DNA of 64,000 nt from Actinospica sp035712985 (GTDB lineage: Bacteria; Actinomycetota; Actinomycetes; Streptomycetales; Catenulisporaceae). The stretch is from contig DASTAE010000011.1 of NCBI GenBank assembly GCA_035712985.1, positions 1 through 64,000 of the forward strand, in the 5' to 3' direction. The stretch's first letter is position 1. Each line of letters begins with the position of its first letter. The position numbers were made by a program, and so were the translations under genes. The notes under the pieces are model-generated. The model saw only the letters and a program-made list of their open reading frames with translations, had not been told where the DNA came from and did not search any database. Shown in pieces: positions 1 to 8,298 of the stretch.

Positions 1-551
1 CCGTAGACGTTCGTCAGCCGCAGCGCGCACGTGGCCATGCCGTACGAGCCCTGATAAGCCGACATCAGCATCTCGCACGCGGCCTTCGACGCGCCGTACG
101 GAGTCAGCGGACGCAGCGCGATCCGCTCGTCGATCACGGACTCGCCCGCGTCTCCGACCACGGCGTTCGTCGAGGCGAGCAGGAACCTCGGCACCCCGCG
201 CACCCGCGCCGACTCCAGCAGCGAGGCCGTCGCGGTGACGTTCAGGTCGTGCACGCCCGCCGGATCGTTCACCGAGGCCAGCACCGAGGTCAGCGCCGCG
301 AGGTGGATGATCCCGTCCAGGTCGGGGCTCAGGATCCGCTCCCGGAACCGCTGGTCGCGCAGGTCGCCGCGCAGGACGCGCCCGCCCTCCGGGACCGCGC
401 ACGGGTCGCGGTCCGCCACCAGCACCGACGCGCCGGCCTCGGCCAGCGCGCGCACCGCGTGCCGCCCGATGAAGCCCGCGCCGCCGGTCACCAGGATCCG
501 GCTCCCGGCCAGCCGCGAGCCCGGCCGCGCCTCGGCCTCCGGGGCGCTCAC
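1..551 (-). CDS. NAD-dependent sugar epimerase/dehydratase (3' end outside window)
   Basis: Only the N-terminal ~183 residues lie in the window. The protein starts at a GTG (549-551) that overlaps the stop codon of the upstream gene as GTGA, so the two are translationally coupled. It opens with a Rossmann nucleotide-binding motif (LVTGGAGFIGRH, about residues 20-31), then HLAA, and the short-chain dehydrogenase catalytic pair is visible as YGASK near residue 157. This is the extended-SDR family that includes UDP-glucose 4-epimerase and dTDP-glucose dehydratase. The exact sugar substrate cannot be told from this part. Its partner is a UDP-sulfoquinovose-synthase-like gene, so a nucleotide-sugar pathway for a surface glycan or glycolipid is likely (inference). 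Confidence 0.85.
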   Translation of the reverse strand, partial: MSAPEAEARPGSRLAGSRILVTGGAGFIGRHAVRALAEAGASVLVADRDPCAVPEGGRVLRGDLRDQRFRERILSPDLDGIIHLAALTSVLASVNDPAGVHDLNVTATASLLESARVRGVPRFLLASTNAVVGDAGESVIDERIALRPLTPYGASKAACEMLMSAYQGSYGMATCALRLTNVY

Positions 552-1717
552 GCGGCGTCCGCGCTCTGCGGCAGCGCCCCGCGCCAGCGCACGCCGGGCA
601 GCAGCGCGTCGGCCTCGACCCGGTCGCGGTACTCGCCGACCAGCGGGAACAGCGACTCGATCAGCGTGGTCGACAGCAGGTGCGGCCGCAGGCCCAGCTG
701 CGGCAGGCCCGAGTGCACCACGTGGTAGTAATGCTCCTCCTGCTCCACGCGCGGGTTGTCCAGGTACTCGATCCGCGCGTCGCCGGGAAAGGCCTCGGCC
801 ACCGTCTTGGCCAGGTGCTCGACCCGGAAGGACTCGGTCATCTGGTTGAAGACCCGGAACTCCCCGGCCGCCGCCGGGTTCTCGCAGGCCAGCCGGATGC
901 ACTCGACCGTGTCCCGGATCTCGATCATGCCGCGGGTCTGCCCGCCGCCGCCGTACACGGTCAGCGGCCTGCCGAGCACCGCCTGGATCACGAAGCGGTT
1001 GAGCACCGTGCCGAACACGGCGTCGTAGTCGAAGCGGGTCGCCAGCCGCGGATCGGCGGCGGTCTGCTCGGTGGCGTGGCCGTACACGACGCCCTGGTTC
1101 AGGTCCGTGGCCCGCAGGCCCCAGATCCGGCAGGCGAACTCGATGTTGTGGCTGTCGTGCACCTTGGACAGGTGGTAGAACGAGCCCGGCTTCTTCGGGT
1201 AGAGCATCCGGTCGGTGCGCCCGTTGTGGGTGACCTCGAGCCAGCCCTCCTCGATGTCGATGTTCGGCGTGCCGTACTCGCCCATCGTGCCCAGCTTGAC
1301 CAGGTGGATCGACGGGTCGACCTCGGCGATCGCGTAGAGCAGGTTGAGCGTGCCGACCACATTGTTGGTCTGGGTGTAGACCGCGTGCTCCTGGTCGATC
1401 ATCGAGTACGGCGCCGCCCGCTGCTCGGCGAAGTGCACGATCGCCTCGGGCCGGAAGCCGCGCACGACCTCCGTGGTGAACGCGGCGTCGGTCAGGTCGC
1501 CGACGTACGGGGTGAGCGTCCGGCCGGAGACCTCGCGCCAGGCCCGGACCCGCGCGTCGAAGGACTCGATCGGCACCAGGCTCCGCACGCCCAGCTCCCG
1601 GTCGTAGCCGCGCCGGGCGAAGTTGTCCAGGACGCCGACCTCGTGCCCGGCCGCGGACAGGTGCAGCGCCGTGGGCCAGCCGAGGTACCCGTCCGCCCCC
1701 AGAACCAGAATCCGCAT
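548..1717 (-). CDS. UDP-sulfoquinovose synthase-like NAD-dependent epimerase (SQD1 family)
   Basis: 389 aa. The ATG at 1715-1717 is preceded by a GGAAGAGG ribosome site and begins directly with the Rossmann motif LGADGYLGWPTALHL. Several blocks match the SQD1 family closely: HFAEQRAAPYSM, KLGTMGEYGTPN (catalytic Thr), FYHLSKVHDSHN (the Tyr-x3-Lys pair) and ATDLNQGVVYG. SQD1 enzymes convert UDP-glucose plus sulfite to UDP-sulfoquinovose, the head-group donor of sulfolipids. The family is best known from photosynthetic organisms, but homologues occur in actinomycetes and archaea, where the product may differ. It overlaps the next epimerase by 4 bp. No sulfoquinovosyl transferase is visible, so sulfolipid synthesis is not proven. 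Confidence 0.85.
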   Translation of the reverse strand: MRILVLGADGYLGWPTALHLSAAGHEVGVLDNFARRGYDRELGVRSLVPIESFDARVRAWREVSGRTLTPYVGDLTDAAFTTEVVRGFRPEAIVHFAEQRAAPYSMIDQEHAVYTQTNNVVGTLNLLYAIAEVDPSIHLVKLGTMGEYGTPNIDIEEGWLEVTHNGRTDRMLYPKKPGSFYHLSKVHDSHNIEFACRIWGLRATDLNQGVVYGHATEQTAADPRLATRFDYDAVFGTVLNRFVIQAVLGRPLTVYGGGGQTRGMIEIRDTVECIRLACENPAAAGEFRVFNQMTESFRVEHLAKTVAEAFPGDARIEYLDNPRVEQEEHYYHVVHSGLPQLGLRPHLLSTTLIESLFPLVGEYRDRVEADALLPGVRWRGALPQSADAA

Positions 1718-1810
1718 GCAAACACACCTCTTCCTTGTCGGGTGCCGCCGCCGCATGACGCCGACGGCTACAGCACACCGCGCCCTGCTGAGCCCTTTCT
1801 GGGCGCTCAC

Positions 1811-1893
1811 TGGAAGGTCCCTGCACGTCAGCGCCCCGACCTCGCGGCAAGGGGCGGATTTTGCGGCGGGTTTCAGGGAACCTTCCAGGGAGA
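1811..1893. promoter_or_regulatory. Candidate response-regulator binding repeats upstream of the two-component operon
   Basis: CAGGGA occurs twice, 12 bp apart (1874-1879 and 1886-1891), inside TTTCAGGGA-ACC-TTCCAGGGA. An inverted relative of the first part lies at 1811-1823 (TGGAAGGTCCCTG, the reverse complement of CAGGGACCTTCCA). OmpR-type regulators bind direct repeats about one helical turn apart, so autoregulation of the downstream operon and possibly of the divergent epimerase operon is plausible. This rests on sequence pattern only. Confidence 0.4.
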
Positions 1894-1913
1894 TTTCATA
1901 AACGGACCGCACC

Positions 1914-2621
1914 ATGGACGCCATGGACTTCCCGGAACCGCTCGCCCACCTGCTGGTCGTCGACGACGAGCCGAACATCCGGGAGCTGCTCGCCGTCAGC
2001 CTGCGCTTCTCCGGCTTCGCGGTGAGCGCGGCCGCCGCCGGGCGCGAGGCGCTGGCCGCGGCCGCCGCCCAGCCGCCGGACCTGGTCGTGCTCGACGTGA
2101 TGCTGCCGGACATGGACGGCTTCGACGTGGCCGCGCGGCTGCGCGAGTCGCGCCGCGTCCCGGTGCTGTTCCTGACCGCGAAGGACACGGTCGAGGACAA
2201 GGTCGCGGGACTGGCCATCGGCGACGACTACGTGACCAAGCCGTTCAGCCTGGAGGAGGTCGTCGCCCGGATCAACAACGTGCTGCGCCGCTCGCACGGC
2301 GAGCCCGTCCCCGGCCGCTACACCGTCGCCGACCTCGAACTCGACGACCAGGCCCACGAGGTGCGCCGGGCCGGCCGGCGGATCGACCTCTCGCCGACCG
2401 AGTTCAAGGTGCTGCGGTACCTGATGGCCCACAGCGGCCGCGTGCAGTCGAAGGCGCAGATCCTGGACCACGTCTGGCACTACGACTTCGCGGGGCAGCA
2501 GGGCATCGTCGAGTCCTACGTCTCCTTTCTGCGGCAGAAGCTGGAGGCCGAGGGACCGCGCCTGCTGCACACCGTGCGCGGCGTCGGGTACATCCTGCGC
2601 GAACCCAGGGCCGGGGAATGA
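1914..2621 (+). CDS. OmpR-family response regulator
   Basis: 235 aa. The receiver domain covers about residues 10-125 with the acidic pair VVDDEP, phosphoacceptor Asp61 in VLDVMLPDMDGFD, the switch Thr in FLTAKD and Lys109 in VTKPFS. A winged-helix DNA-binding domain follows (about 140-232, ending HTVRGVGYILR). The loop before the conserved Lys reads GLAIGDDYVTKP, one residue shorter than the usual G-x-x-G-G/A-D-D-Y form of this family. The start is ATG 1914; a second ATG lies three codons in. It overlaps the kinase gene as ATGA, so the two form an operon. Close in type to the TcrA/MprA/MtrA group of actinobacterial regulators. The signal sensed is unknown. Confidence 0.93.
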   Translation: MDAMDFPEPLAHLLVVDDEPNIRELLAVSLRFSGFAVSAAAAGREALAAAAAQPPDLVVLDVMLPDMDGFDVAARLRESRRVPVLFLTAKDTVEDKVAGLAIGDDYVTKPFSLEEVVARINNVLRRSHGEPVPGRYTVADLELDDQAHEVRRAGRRIDLSPTEFKVLRYLMAHSGRVQSKAQILDHVWHYDFAGQQGIVESYVSFLRQKLEAEGPRLLHTVRGVGYILREPRAGE

Positions 2622-4159
2622 GGCTGTGGGCGCGGACGCCGCTGTGGGCGCGGCTCGTCCTCGGCATGCTCGGGCTGGCCGCGGTCGGCCTGACCGTGAC
2701 CGGCGCCGTGGGCGTGAACCTGTTCCGCGACTACCTGGTCGACCAGAGCGGCCAGCAGCTCACGACCGTCGCCCGCACGATCTCCAGCGCGCACTGGGAC
2801 AAGCCCACCTACCAGACGATGAACTGCGGCAACCTGCCGAGCGACAACGCGGTCGAGCTGCTGACCAGCGTGAACGCGAGCAGTGCGGCGGCCTCCTGCG
2901 CCGCCACCGTGGGCCGGTCCACCGCGATGCCCGCGATGCCCTCGACCGCGACCCTCGCCGCCGCGGCCGAGTCCGGCACCCCGATCGACGAGACCAGCGC
3001 CGCCGGTTCCGCGAAGATCGAATGGCAGATCGTCGTCGTCCGCGAGCGCTTCACCAAGCCCACCGCCTCGGCGCAGACCCACGCCGCGTCCTTCGCCACC
3101 ACCCCGCCGGTGAACCCGAAGGACACCGTGGACGGCTACGTGCTCGTCGCCACCCCGCTCAGCAACGTGGACGCCACGGTCGCCCACCTCGACGACCTCG
3201 ACATCACCGTCGACATCGCCGTCGGCCTCGCGCTGCTCGGGCTCGGATACGCCCTCGTCCGCAGAACACTGCGACCCTTGCGCGAGATCGAGGAGGCCGC
3301 CGCCGCGATCTCCGCGGGCGACCTGACCCGCCGCGTCCCGCACGCCCACCCGAAGACCGAGATCGGCCAGCTCTCCCGCTCCCTCAACGGAATGCTCGGC
3401 CAGATCGAGGCCGCCTTCGGCGCCCAGGCGAGCTCCGAGGCCGAGGCGCTGCGCTCCGAGGCCCACATGCGCCAGTTCGCCGCCGACGCGGGCCACGAAC
3501 TGCGCACCCCGCTCGCCTCGATCAGGGGCCTGACCGAGCTCTACCGCCAGGGCGCCGCGGACCCGCGGCGGCTGCCCGACCTGATGCGCCGGATCGAGGA
3601 CGAGGCGACGCGGATGGGCCTCCTGGTCGAAGACCTGTTGCTGCTCGCCCGATTGGACCAACAACGCCCGCTGGCCCAGGACCGCGTCCACCTGGTCGCC
3701 CTGGCCGCCGACTCGATCACCGCCGCCCGCGCCAGGACCGCGGACCGCAGGATCGAACTCTCCGTGGAGAGCGACGAGGCGGCCGGCGACCCCGTCATCA
3801 CCGGCGACGAGAACCGCCTGCGCCAGGCCCTCGACAACCTGCTGACCAACGCGGTCCGCCACACCCCCGACGACACCCCCGTCACCGTCCGGGTCCGCCC
3901 CGACGAGCCCGGCCGCTTCGCGGTGGACGTCATCGACACCGGCCGGGGCCTGCGCGCCGAGGACGCCGCCCGCGTCTTCGAACGCTTCTACCGCGCCGAC
4001 CCCTCCCGCGCCCGCACCACCGCCCAGCAGGGCAGCGGCCTGGGCCTGGCCATCGTCGCCGCCATCGCCCAGGCCCACGGCGGCAGCGCCACCGTCCGCA
4101 GCGAACCGGGCCGCGGCGCCTGCTTCACGCTGAGCCTGCCGAGCCTGCCGAACGCCTAG
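2618..4159 (+). CDS. Membrane sensor histidine kinase (partner of the OmpR regulator)
   Basis: 513 aa. The ATG at 2618 overlaps the regulator's stop. TM1 is about residues 13-33, followed by an extracytoplasmic sensor region of about 155 residues rich in Ala/Ser/Thr. TM2 is about 197-214, then HAMP (about 215-268). The phosphoacceptor is His293 in DAGHELRTPLASIRG. The ATPase domain has the N box (LDNLLTNAVRHTPDD), DTGRGL and GSGLGLAIVAAI. All catalytic motifs are intact. The 3' end overlaps the convergent citrate synthase gene by 4 bp (4156-4159). Two Cys in the sensor region (about residues 70 and 93) might form a disulfide (inference). Ligand unknown. Confidence 0.93.
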   Translation: MRLWARTPLWARLVLGMLGLAAVGLTVTGAVGVNLFRDYLVDQSGQQLTTVARTISSAHWDKPTYQTMNCGNLPSDNAVELLTSVNASSAAASCAATVGRSTAMPAMPSTATLAAAAESGTPIDETSAAGSAKIEWQIVVVRERFTKPTASAQTHAASFATTPPVNPKDTVDGYVLVATPLSNVDATVAHLDDLDITVDIAVGLALLGLGYALVRRTLRPLREIEEAAAAISAGDLTRRVPHAHPKTEIGQLSRSLNGMLGQIEAAFGAQASSEAEALRSEAHMRQFAADAGHELRTPLASIRGLTELYRQGAADPRRLPDLMRRIEDEATRMGLLVEDLLLLARLDQQRPLAQDRVHLVALAADSITAARARTADRRIELSVESDEAAGDPVITGDENRLRQALDNLLTNAVRHTPDDTPVTVRVRPDEPGRFAVDVIDTGRGLRAEDAARVFERFYRADPSRARTTAQQGSGLGLAIVAAIAQAHGGSATVRSEPGRGACFTLSLPSLPNA

Positions 4160-5439
4160 AGAGCCCGCTCGCCGTACCCGGTGTAGACCTGCCGCGGACG
4201 GCCGATCTTGGTCGCCGGATCGTGCATCATCTCGCGCCAGTGGGCGATCCAGCCGGGCAGGCGGCCGATGGCGAACAGGACCGTGGACATGCGGGTCGGG
4301 AAGCCGAGCGCGCGGTAGATCAGGCCGGTGTAGAAGTCCACGTTCGGATACAGCCTGCGCTCGACGAAGTAGTCGTCGGACAGGGCGCGCTCCTCGAGCT
4401 GCTTGGCGAGGTCGAGCAGCGGGTCGCCGCCGGTGCGGTTGATGATCTCGTCGGCGAGCTTCTTCACGATCGCGGCGCGCGGGTCGTAGTTCTTGTAGAC
4501 GCGGTGGCCGAAGCCCATCAGGCGCACGCGCGCCGACTTGTCCTTGACCCGCTCGACGAAGGTGTCGACCTCGTCGCCGGACTCGTGGATGCGGACCAGC
4601 ATGTCGAGCACGGCCGCGTTGGCGCCGCCGTGCGCCGGGCCGAACAGGGCGTTGATGCCCGCGGAGACGCTGGCGAAGAGGTTGGCCTCGGCGGAGCCGA
4701 CCATGCGCACGGTCGAGGTGGAGCAGTTCTGCTCGTGGTCCGCGTGCAGGATGAACAGCGTGTCGAGGGCGTGCACGAACAGCGGATCGACCTCGTACGG
4801 CTCGGCGGGCAGGCCGAAGGTCATCCGCAGGAAGTTCTCCACCAGGCCGCGCGAGTTGTCCGGGTAGAGGATCGGCTGGCCCACGGACTTCTTGTGCGCG
4901 TACGCCGCTATGGTCGGCAGCTTCGCGATCAGCCGGACCGTGGACAGCTCGACGTGCTCCTCGTCGAAGGGGTCGAGGCTGTCCTCGTAGAACGTGGAGA
5001 GCGCGGAGACCGCCGAGGAGAGCACGGACATGGGGTGCGCGTTGCGCGGGAAGGCGTCGAAGAAGCGCCGCAGGTCCTCGTCGAGCAGCGTGTGCCGGGT
5101 GATCTTCTCGGTGAAGTCCTCGAGTTGGGCGGTGCTCGGCAGCTCGCCGTAGATGAGCAGGTAGCTCACCTCCAGGAAGCTGCAGCGCTCCGCGAGCTGG
5201 TCGATCGGGTAGCCCCGGTAGCGCAGGATGCCGGCGTCGCCGTCGATATAGGTGATCGCCGAGGTGCACGACGCGGTGTTCACGAAACCGGTGTCGAGCG
5301 TGACCAGGCCGGTCGTGTTCAGCAGCTTGCCGAGCTCGATGCCGTCGGCGCCCTCGGTCGCCCGGCGGATCGGAAGTTCGAGGCTGCCCCCGGGATAACG
5401 CAGCTCTACCTGGGCTTCGTCGCCGGCGGAAGTGGACAT
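4156..5439 (-). CDS. gltA: Citrate synthase
   Basis: 427 aa. Condenses acetyl-CoA and oxaloacetate in the TCA cycle; the sequence resembles the hexameric (type II, GltA) bacterial form. The ATG at 5437-5439 follows a strong GGAGGG site. Catalytic blocks are present: HADHEQNCSTSTVR, GPAHGGANAAV, GFGHRVYKNYDPRA and DFYTGLIYRALGFP, giving the two active-site His. The aspartate is the one in VDFYTG. Monocistronic, with a private upstream region of 217 bp that holds a 17-bp palindrome (5499-5515). Its 3' end overlaps the convergent kinase gene by 4 bp. Confidence 0.95.
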   Translation of the reverse strand: MSTSAGDEAQVELRYPGGSLELPIRRATEGADGIELGKLLNTTGLVTLDTGFVNTASCTSAITYIDGDAGILRYRGYPIDQLAERCSFLEVSYLLIYGELPSTAQLEDFTEKITRHTLLDEDLRRFFDAFPRNAHPMSVLSSAVSALSTFYEDSLDPFDEEHVELSTVRLIAKLPTIAAYAHKKSVGQPILYPDNSRGLVENFLRMTFGLPAEPYEVDPLFVHALDTLFILHADHEQNCSTSTVRMVGSAEANLFASVSAGINALFGPAHGGANAAVLDMLVRIHESGDEVDTFVERVKDKSARVRLMGFGHRVYKNYDPRAAIVKKLADEIINRTGGDPLLDLAKQLEERALSDDYFVERRLYPNVDFYTGLIYRALGFPTRMSTVLFAIGRLPGWIAHWREMMHDPATKIGRPRQVYTGYGERAL

Positions 5440-5498
5440 GACCGACCCTCCGTGACTGGGATGGCGGATGTGGGACGCGATTCGATCGAGTACGCCTT

Positions 5499-5515
5499 CC
5501 ACGTCTAGCACGTGG
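5499..5515. promoter_or_regulatory. Palindrome upstream of gltA
   Basis: CCACGT-CTAGC-ACGTGG is an inverted repeat with perfect 6-bp arms, 60 bp upstream of the gltA start and 142 bp upstream of the divergent phosphatase gene. It has the size and symmetry of a dimeric repressor operator. The factor is unknown. Confidence 0.4.
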
Positions 5516-5656
5516 GATGCCCCGAGGCGAGTGACGAGGCCGAAACGGGCCGATCAGGTGAACTTATTACGAGTCTCCTACGCAGGGCGCGACATCGGGC
5601 CGTCCAATTGAGGCGGTGTTACGCTGAAGTCCACGCGTTCGGTACGTGATCGTTCG

Positions 5657-8080
5657 GTGTCGGAACAGGGCGGTGTCGAAACGGGCACGGTGGAGGTCGT
5701 CGTCGACGCTCACGGCTTCGTGACGCACTGGAACGTCGCGGCCGAGCGGCTTCTCGGCTTTCCCGCGGACGACGTCGTGGGCCGCCCCGCGTCCGAGCTG
5801 CTGATCGCGCCGGTCACGGCCGCCGCGATCGAGCAGGCCGTCGCGCGGAACCCGGAGCGCTGGAGCGGACCGCTCGCGCTGCGGCATCAGAACGGCGGCC
5901 GGGTCGACGTGGTCGCCATCGCGCACCACATCCCGGCGGGGGAGGGCAAGCCCGAGACCTGGCGCTTCGTCTGCCCGCTCTCCGGCACCGAGATCCGCCC
6001 CGAGGACGTCGACCTCGCCCGCTGGGCCTTCGAGCAGCTGCCGCGCTGCCCGGTCTCCGTCTACGACGCGGAGCTCAGGTACCGCCTCGGCAATCAGGCG
6101 ATGCTGCCGGTCGTGGGCCTGCCGGACAGCGTCGTGCGCGGGCTCGACATCCACGACATCACCACCCAGCCGCAGACCGCACACCTCTCCGACGGGATGC
6201 GCCGCGCGCTCGAGACCGGCGAGCCGGTGCACCTGGAGAGCTTCCAGCGCACCGGCGGCGAGCGGCGGATCCACGCGTGGTCCGTCGATCTCGCGCCGCT
6301 CAAGGACCCTGCGGGGACGGTGCACGGCGTCGCCCTCGTCGCGCACGACATGACCGAGGAGTTCTGGGCCCGCAAGCGGCTCGTGCTGCTCAACGAGGCC
6401 GCGGGACGGATCGGCAGCACGCTGGATCTCACGCAGACCGCGCGGGAACTGCTCGAGGTGACGGTCCCCGAGTTCGCCGACTTCGCGAGCATCGACCTGC
6501 TCACCGCGCTCGAATCCGCGGTGGGCACCGGCCCTGCCGCCGAGATCGAGGTCGACGAGAACGATCTGTCGGGCCCGGTCATGCTCCGCCGCATCACGCA
6601 CCGCTTCGCTCCGGGCACGCTGCTGCCCACGGTGCTCGCGACCGGCGCCGTGGACAGCTACCCGGAGTTCTCGCCCCCCGCGCGGGCGCTGGCCGTCGGC
6701 TCCGGGGTGCTCTGCAACGCCGAGGACCCCGAATTCGAGCGCTGGATGCGGGAGGACGCGCTGCGCGCCGAGATCATCCAGGGCCAGGGCTACCACTCGA
6801 TGCTGGCCGTGCCGCTGCGGGCGCGCGGCATGACGCTCGGCGTCGCGGTGTTCTACCGCCGCAGCCGGCAGGACCGGATGGAGCGCTTCGGGCACGACGA
6901 CCTGCTGCTCGCCGAGGAGGTGGTGGCCCGCGCCGCGATCGCGATCGACAACGCCAGGCGCTACACCCGCGAGCGGGAGACCGCGCTCTCCCTGCAGCGC
7001 AGCCTGCTGCCGCAGCGGCTGCCCGAGCAGGGCGCCGTCCAGGCCGCGAGCCGCTACCTGCCGGCCGGATCGCGCTCCGGGATCGGCGGCGACTGGTTCG
7101 ACGTGATCCCGCTCTCCGGCGCCCGCGTCGCCCTGGTCGTCGGCGACGTGGTCGGGCACGGCATCCGCGCCTCCGCGACGATGGGCAGGCTGCGCACCGC
7201 CGTGCGCACGCTCTCCGACGTGGACCTGCCGCCGGACGAGCTGCTGACCAGCCTCGACGACCTGGTCGTGCGCCTGTCCAACGAGTCCGGGGTCACGATC
7301 GAGGGCGACGAGATCGGCGCGACCTGCTGCTACACCGTCTACGACCCCGTCGACCGGACGCTCACCATGGCCAGCGCCGGGCACCCGCCGCCGATCATCG
7401 TGTCCCCGGAGGGCGAGGCCGCGATCGCCCCGATCTCGATCGGCCCGCCGCTCGGCGTCGGCGGCCTGCCCTTCGAGGCCGGCGTCGTCGAGTTGGACGA
7501 GGGAAGCCTGCTCGCACTGTTCTCGGACGGCCTCATCGCCACCCGCGAACGCGACATCGACCAGGGCTACGACCGCCTCCGCGAGGTGCTCGCGCGCCCG
7601 AACCTGTCCCTGGAAGAGACCTGCGACGCCGTCCTGGACAACCTGGTGATCGGCGGCCGCCCCCAAGACGATGTGGCCCTGCTCCTCGCCCGGACCCACG
7701 CCCTGGGCCCCGATCGCGTAGCCACCTGGAGCGTCCCCTCCGAGCCCTCGGGCGTCTCGCTGATCCGCAAGAACGTGGCGCAAAGGCTGTCCGAGTGGGG
7801 CCTGGCCGACCTCGCCTATCCGGCCGAACTGATCGCCAGCGAACTCGTGACCAACGCCATCCGCTACGCCGACGACCCGATCACGCTGCGCCTGCTCTAT
7901 GACCGCTCCCTGATCTGCGAGGTCTCCGACGCGAGCAGCACCGCCCCCCACCTGCGCCGCGCCCGCGACTGGGACGAGGGCGGCCGCGGTCTGATGCTCG
8001 TCGCCCAGATGGCGCATCGTTGGGGTACGCGTCACACGCTCGCCGGAAAGACCATCTGGGCCGAGATCCTGCCGCTGTGA
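5657..8080 (+). CDS. Multidomain PAS-GAF-SpoIIE phosphatase with C-terminal HATPase domain
   Basis: 807 aa with a GTG start; no clear ribosome site is visible, so the start is provisional. Domains in order: PAS about 10-60; a second PAS-like domain about 130-235; GAF about 245-435; SpoIIE/PP2C phosphatase about 465-680 with metal-binding GGDWFDV and VGDVVGHG plus LFSDGL; and a HATPase-c_2 (anti-sigma-kinase-like) domain about 690-807 with SELVTNAIRYAD and DEGGRGLMLV. Such proteins are common in actinomycetes and act on anti-anti-sigma factors in partner-switching control of sigma factors. One chain carries both phosphatase and kinase-like modules. No cognate sigma or anti-anti-sigma gene lies next to it. 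The last 39 codons are duplicated downstream (8161-8277). Confidence 0.92.
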   Translation: MSEQGGVETGTVEVVVDAHGFVTHWNVAAERLLGFPADDVVGRPASELLIAPVTAAAIEQAVARNPERWSGPLALRHQNGGRVDVVAIAHHIPAGEGKPETWRFVCPLSGTEIRPEDVDLARWAFEQLPRCPVSVYDAELRYRLGNQAMLPVVGLPDSVVRGLDIHDITTQPQTAHLSDGMRRALETGEPVHLESFQRTGGERRIHAWSVDLAPLKDPAGTVHGVALVAHDMTEEFWARKRLVLLNEAAGRIGSTLDLTQTARELLEVTVPEFADFASIDLLTALESAVGTGPAAEIEVDENDLSGPVMLRRITHRFAPGTLLPTVLATGAVDSYPEFSPPARALAVGSGVLCNAEDPEFERWMREDALRAEIIQGQGYHSMLAVPLRARGMTLGVAVFYRRSRQDRMERFGHDDLLLAEEVVARAAIAIDNARRYTRERETALSLQRSLLPQRLPEQGAVQAASRYLPAGSRSGIGGDWFDVIPLSGARVALVVGDVVGHGIRASATMGRLRTAVRTLSDVDLPPDELLTSLDDLVVRLSNESGVTIEGDEIGATCCYTVYDPVDRTLTMASAGHPPPIIVSPEGEAAIAPISIGPPLGVGGLPFEAGVVELDEGSLLALFSDGLIATRERDIDQGYDRLREVLARPNLSLEETCDAVLDNLVIGGRPQDDVALLLARTHALGPDRVATWSVPSEPSGVSLIRKNVAQRLSEWGLADLAYPAELIASELVTNAIRYADDPITLRLLYDRSLICEVSDASSTAPHLRRARDWDEGGRGLMLVAQMAHRWGTRHTLAGKTIWAEILPL

Positions 8081-8298
8081 CCGTACGTTGGATCTATGAG
8101 GTTTATGACGTTCGTTCGCCGGGCTCGGGGCCCGCGAGCGGCGGTTCGCGGCGGGCGGTTCGCGACTGGGGCGAGGGTGGCTGCGGTCTGATGTTTGTCG
8201 CCCGGATGGCGCATCGTTGGGGTACGCGTCACACGCTCGCCGGAAAGACCATCTGGGCTGAGATCCTGCCGCTGTGAACGTACGTTGGATCTATGACG
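7964..8298 (+). repeat. Tandem duplication of the phosphatase/DUF998 gene junction
   Basis: The 135 bp at 7964-8098 recur at 8161-8295, 197 bp downstream, with about 8 mismatches. The copied block holds the last 39 codons of the SpoIIE-type gene, its stop codon and the start of the next gene. The first copy also keeps an aborted version of the following gene's start (ATGACGTTCGT at 8105; the intact one is at 8293), with an extra 9 bp (ATGAGGTTT) before it. The offset is not a multiple of three, so the second copy is out of frame with the first. Confidence 0.9.
8161..8277 (+). pseudogene. Duplicated 3'-terminal fragment of the SpoIIE-type phosphatase gene
   Basis: Encodes a 38-residue remnant (RDWGEGGCGLMFVARMAHRW, then WGTRHTLAGK and on to the stop), nearly identical to the end of the gene at 5657-8080. 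It lacks the start, the Asn box and the whole phosphatase part. It has no ribosome site of its own, and the frame that runs into it begins inside the upstream gene. It is read as a non-functional remnant of the junction duplication. Confidence 0.8.

Noticed and set aside
680..2617. Very long open frame leading into the histidine kinase
   Set aside because: It is antisense to the SQD1-like gene and then a shadow of the response regulator; the kinase starts at 2618 with a stop-start overlap and its membrane helix.
8020..8277. 85-codon open frame ending in a copy of the phosphatase tail
   Set aside because: It starts inside the phosphatase gene in another frame and is only the result of the junction duplication.
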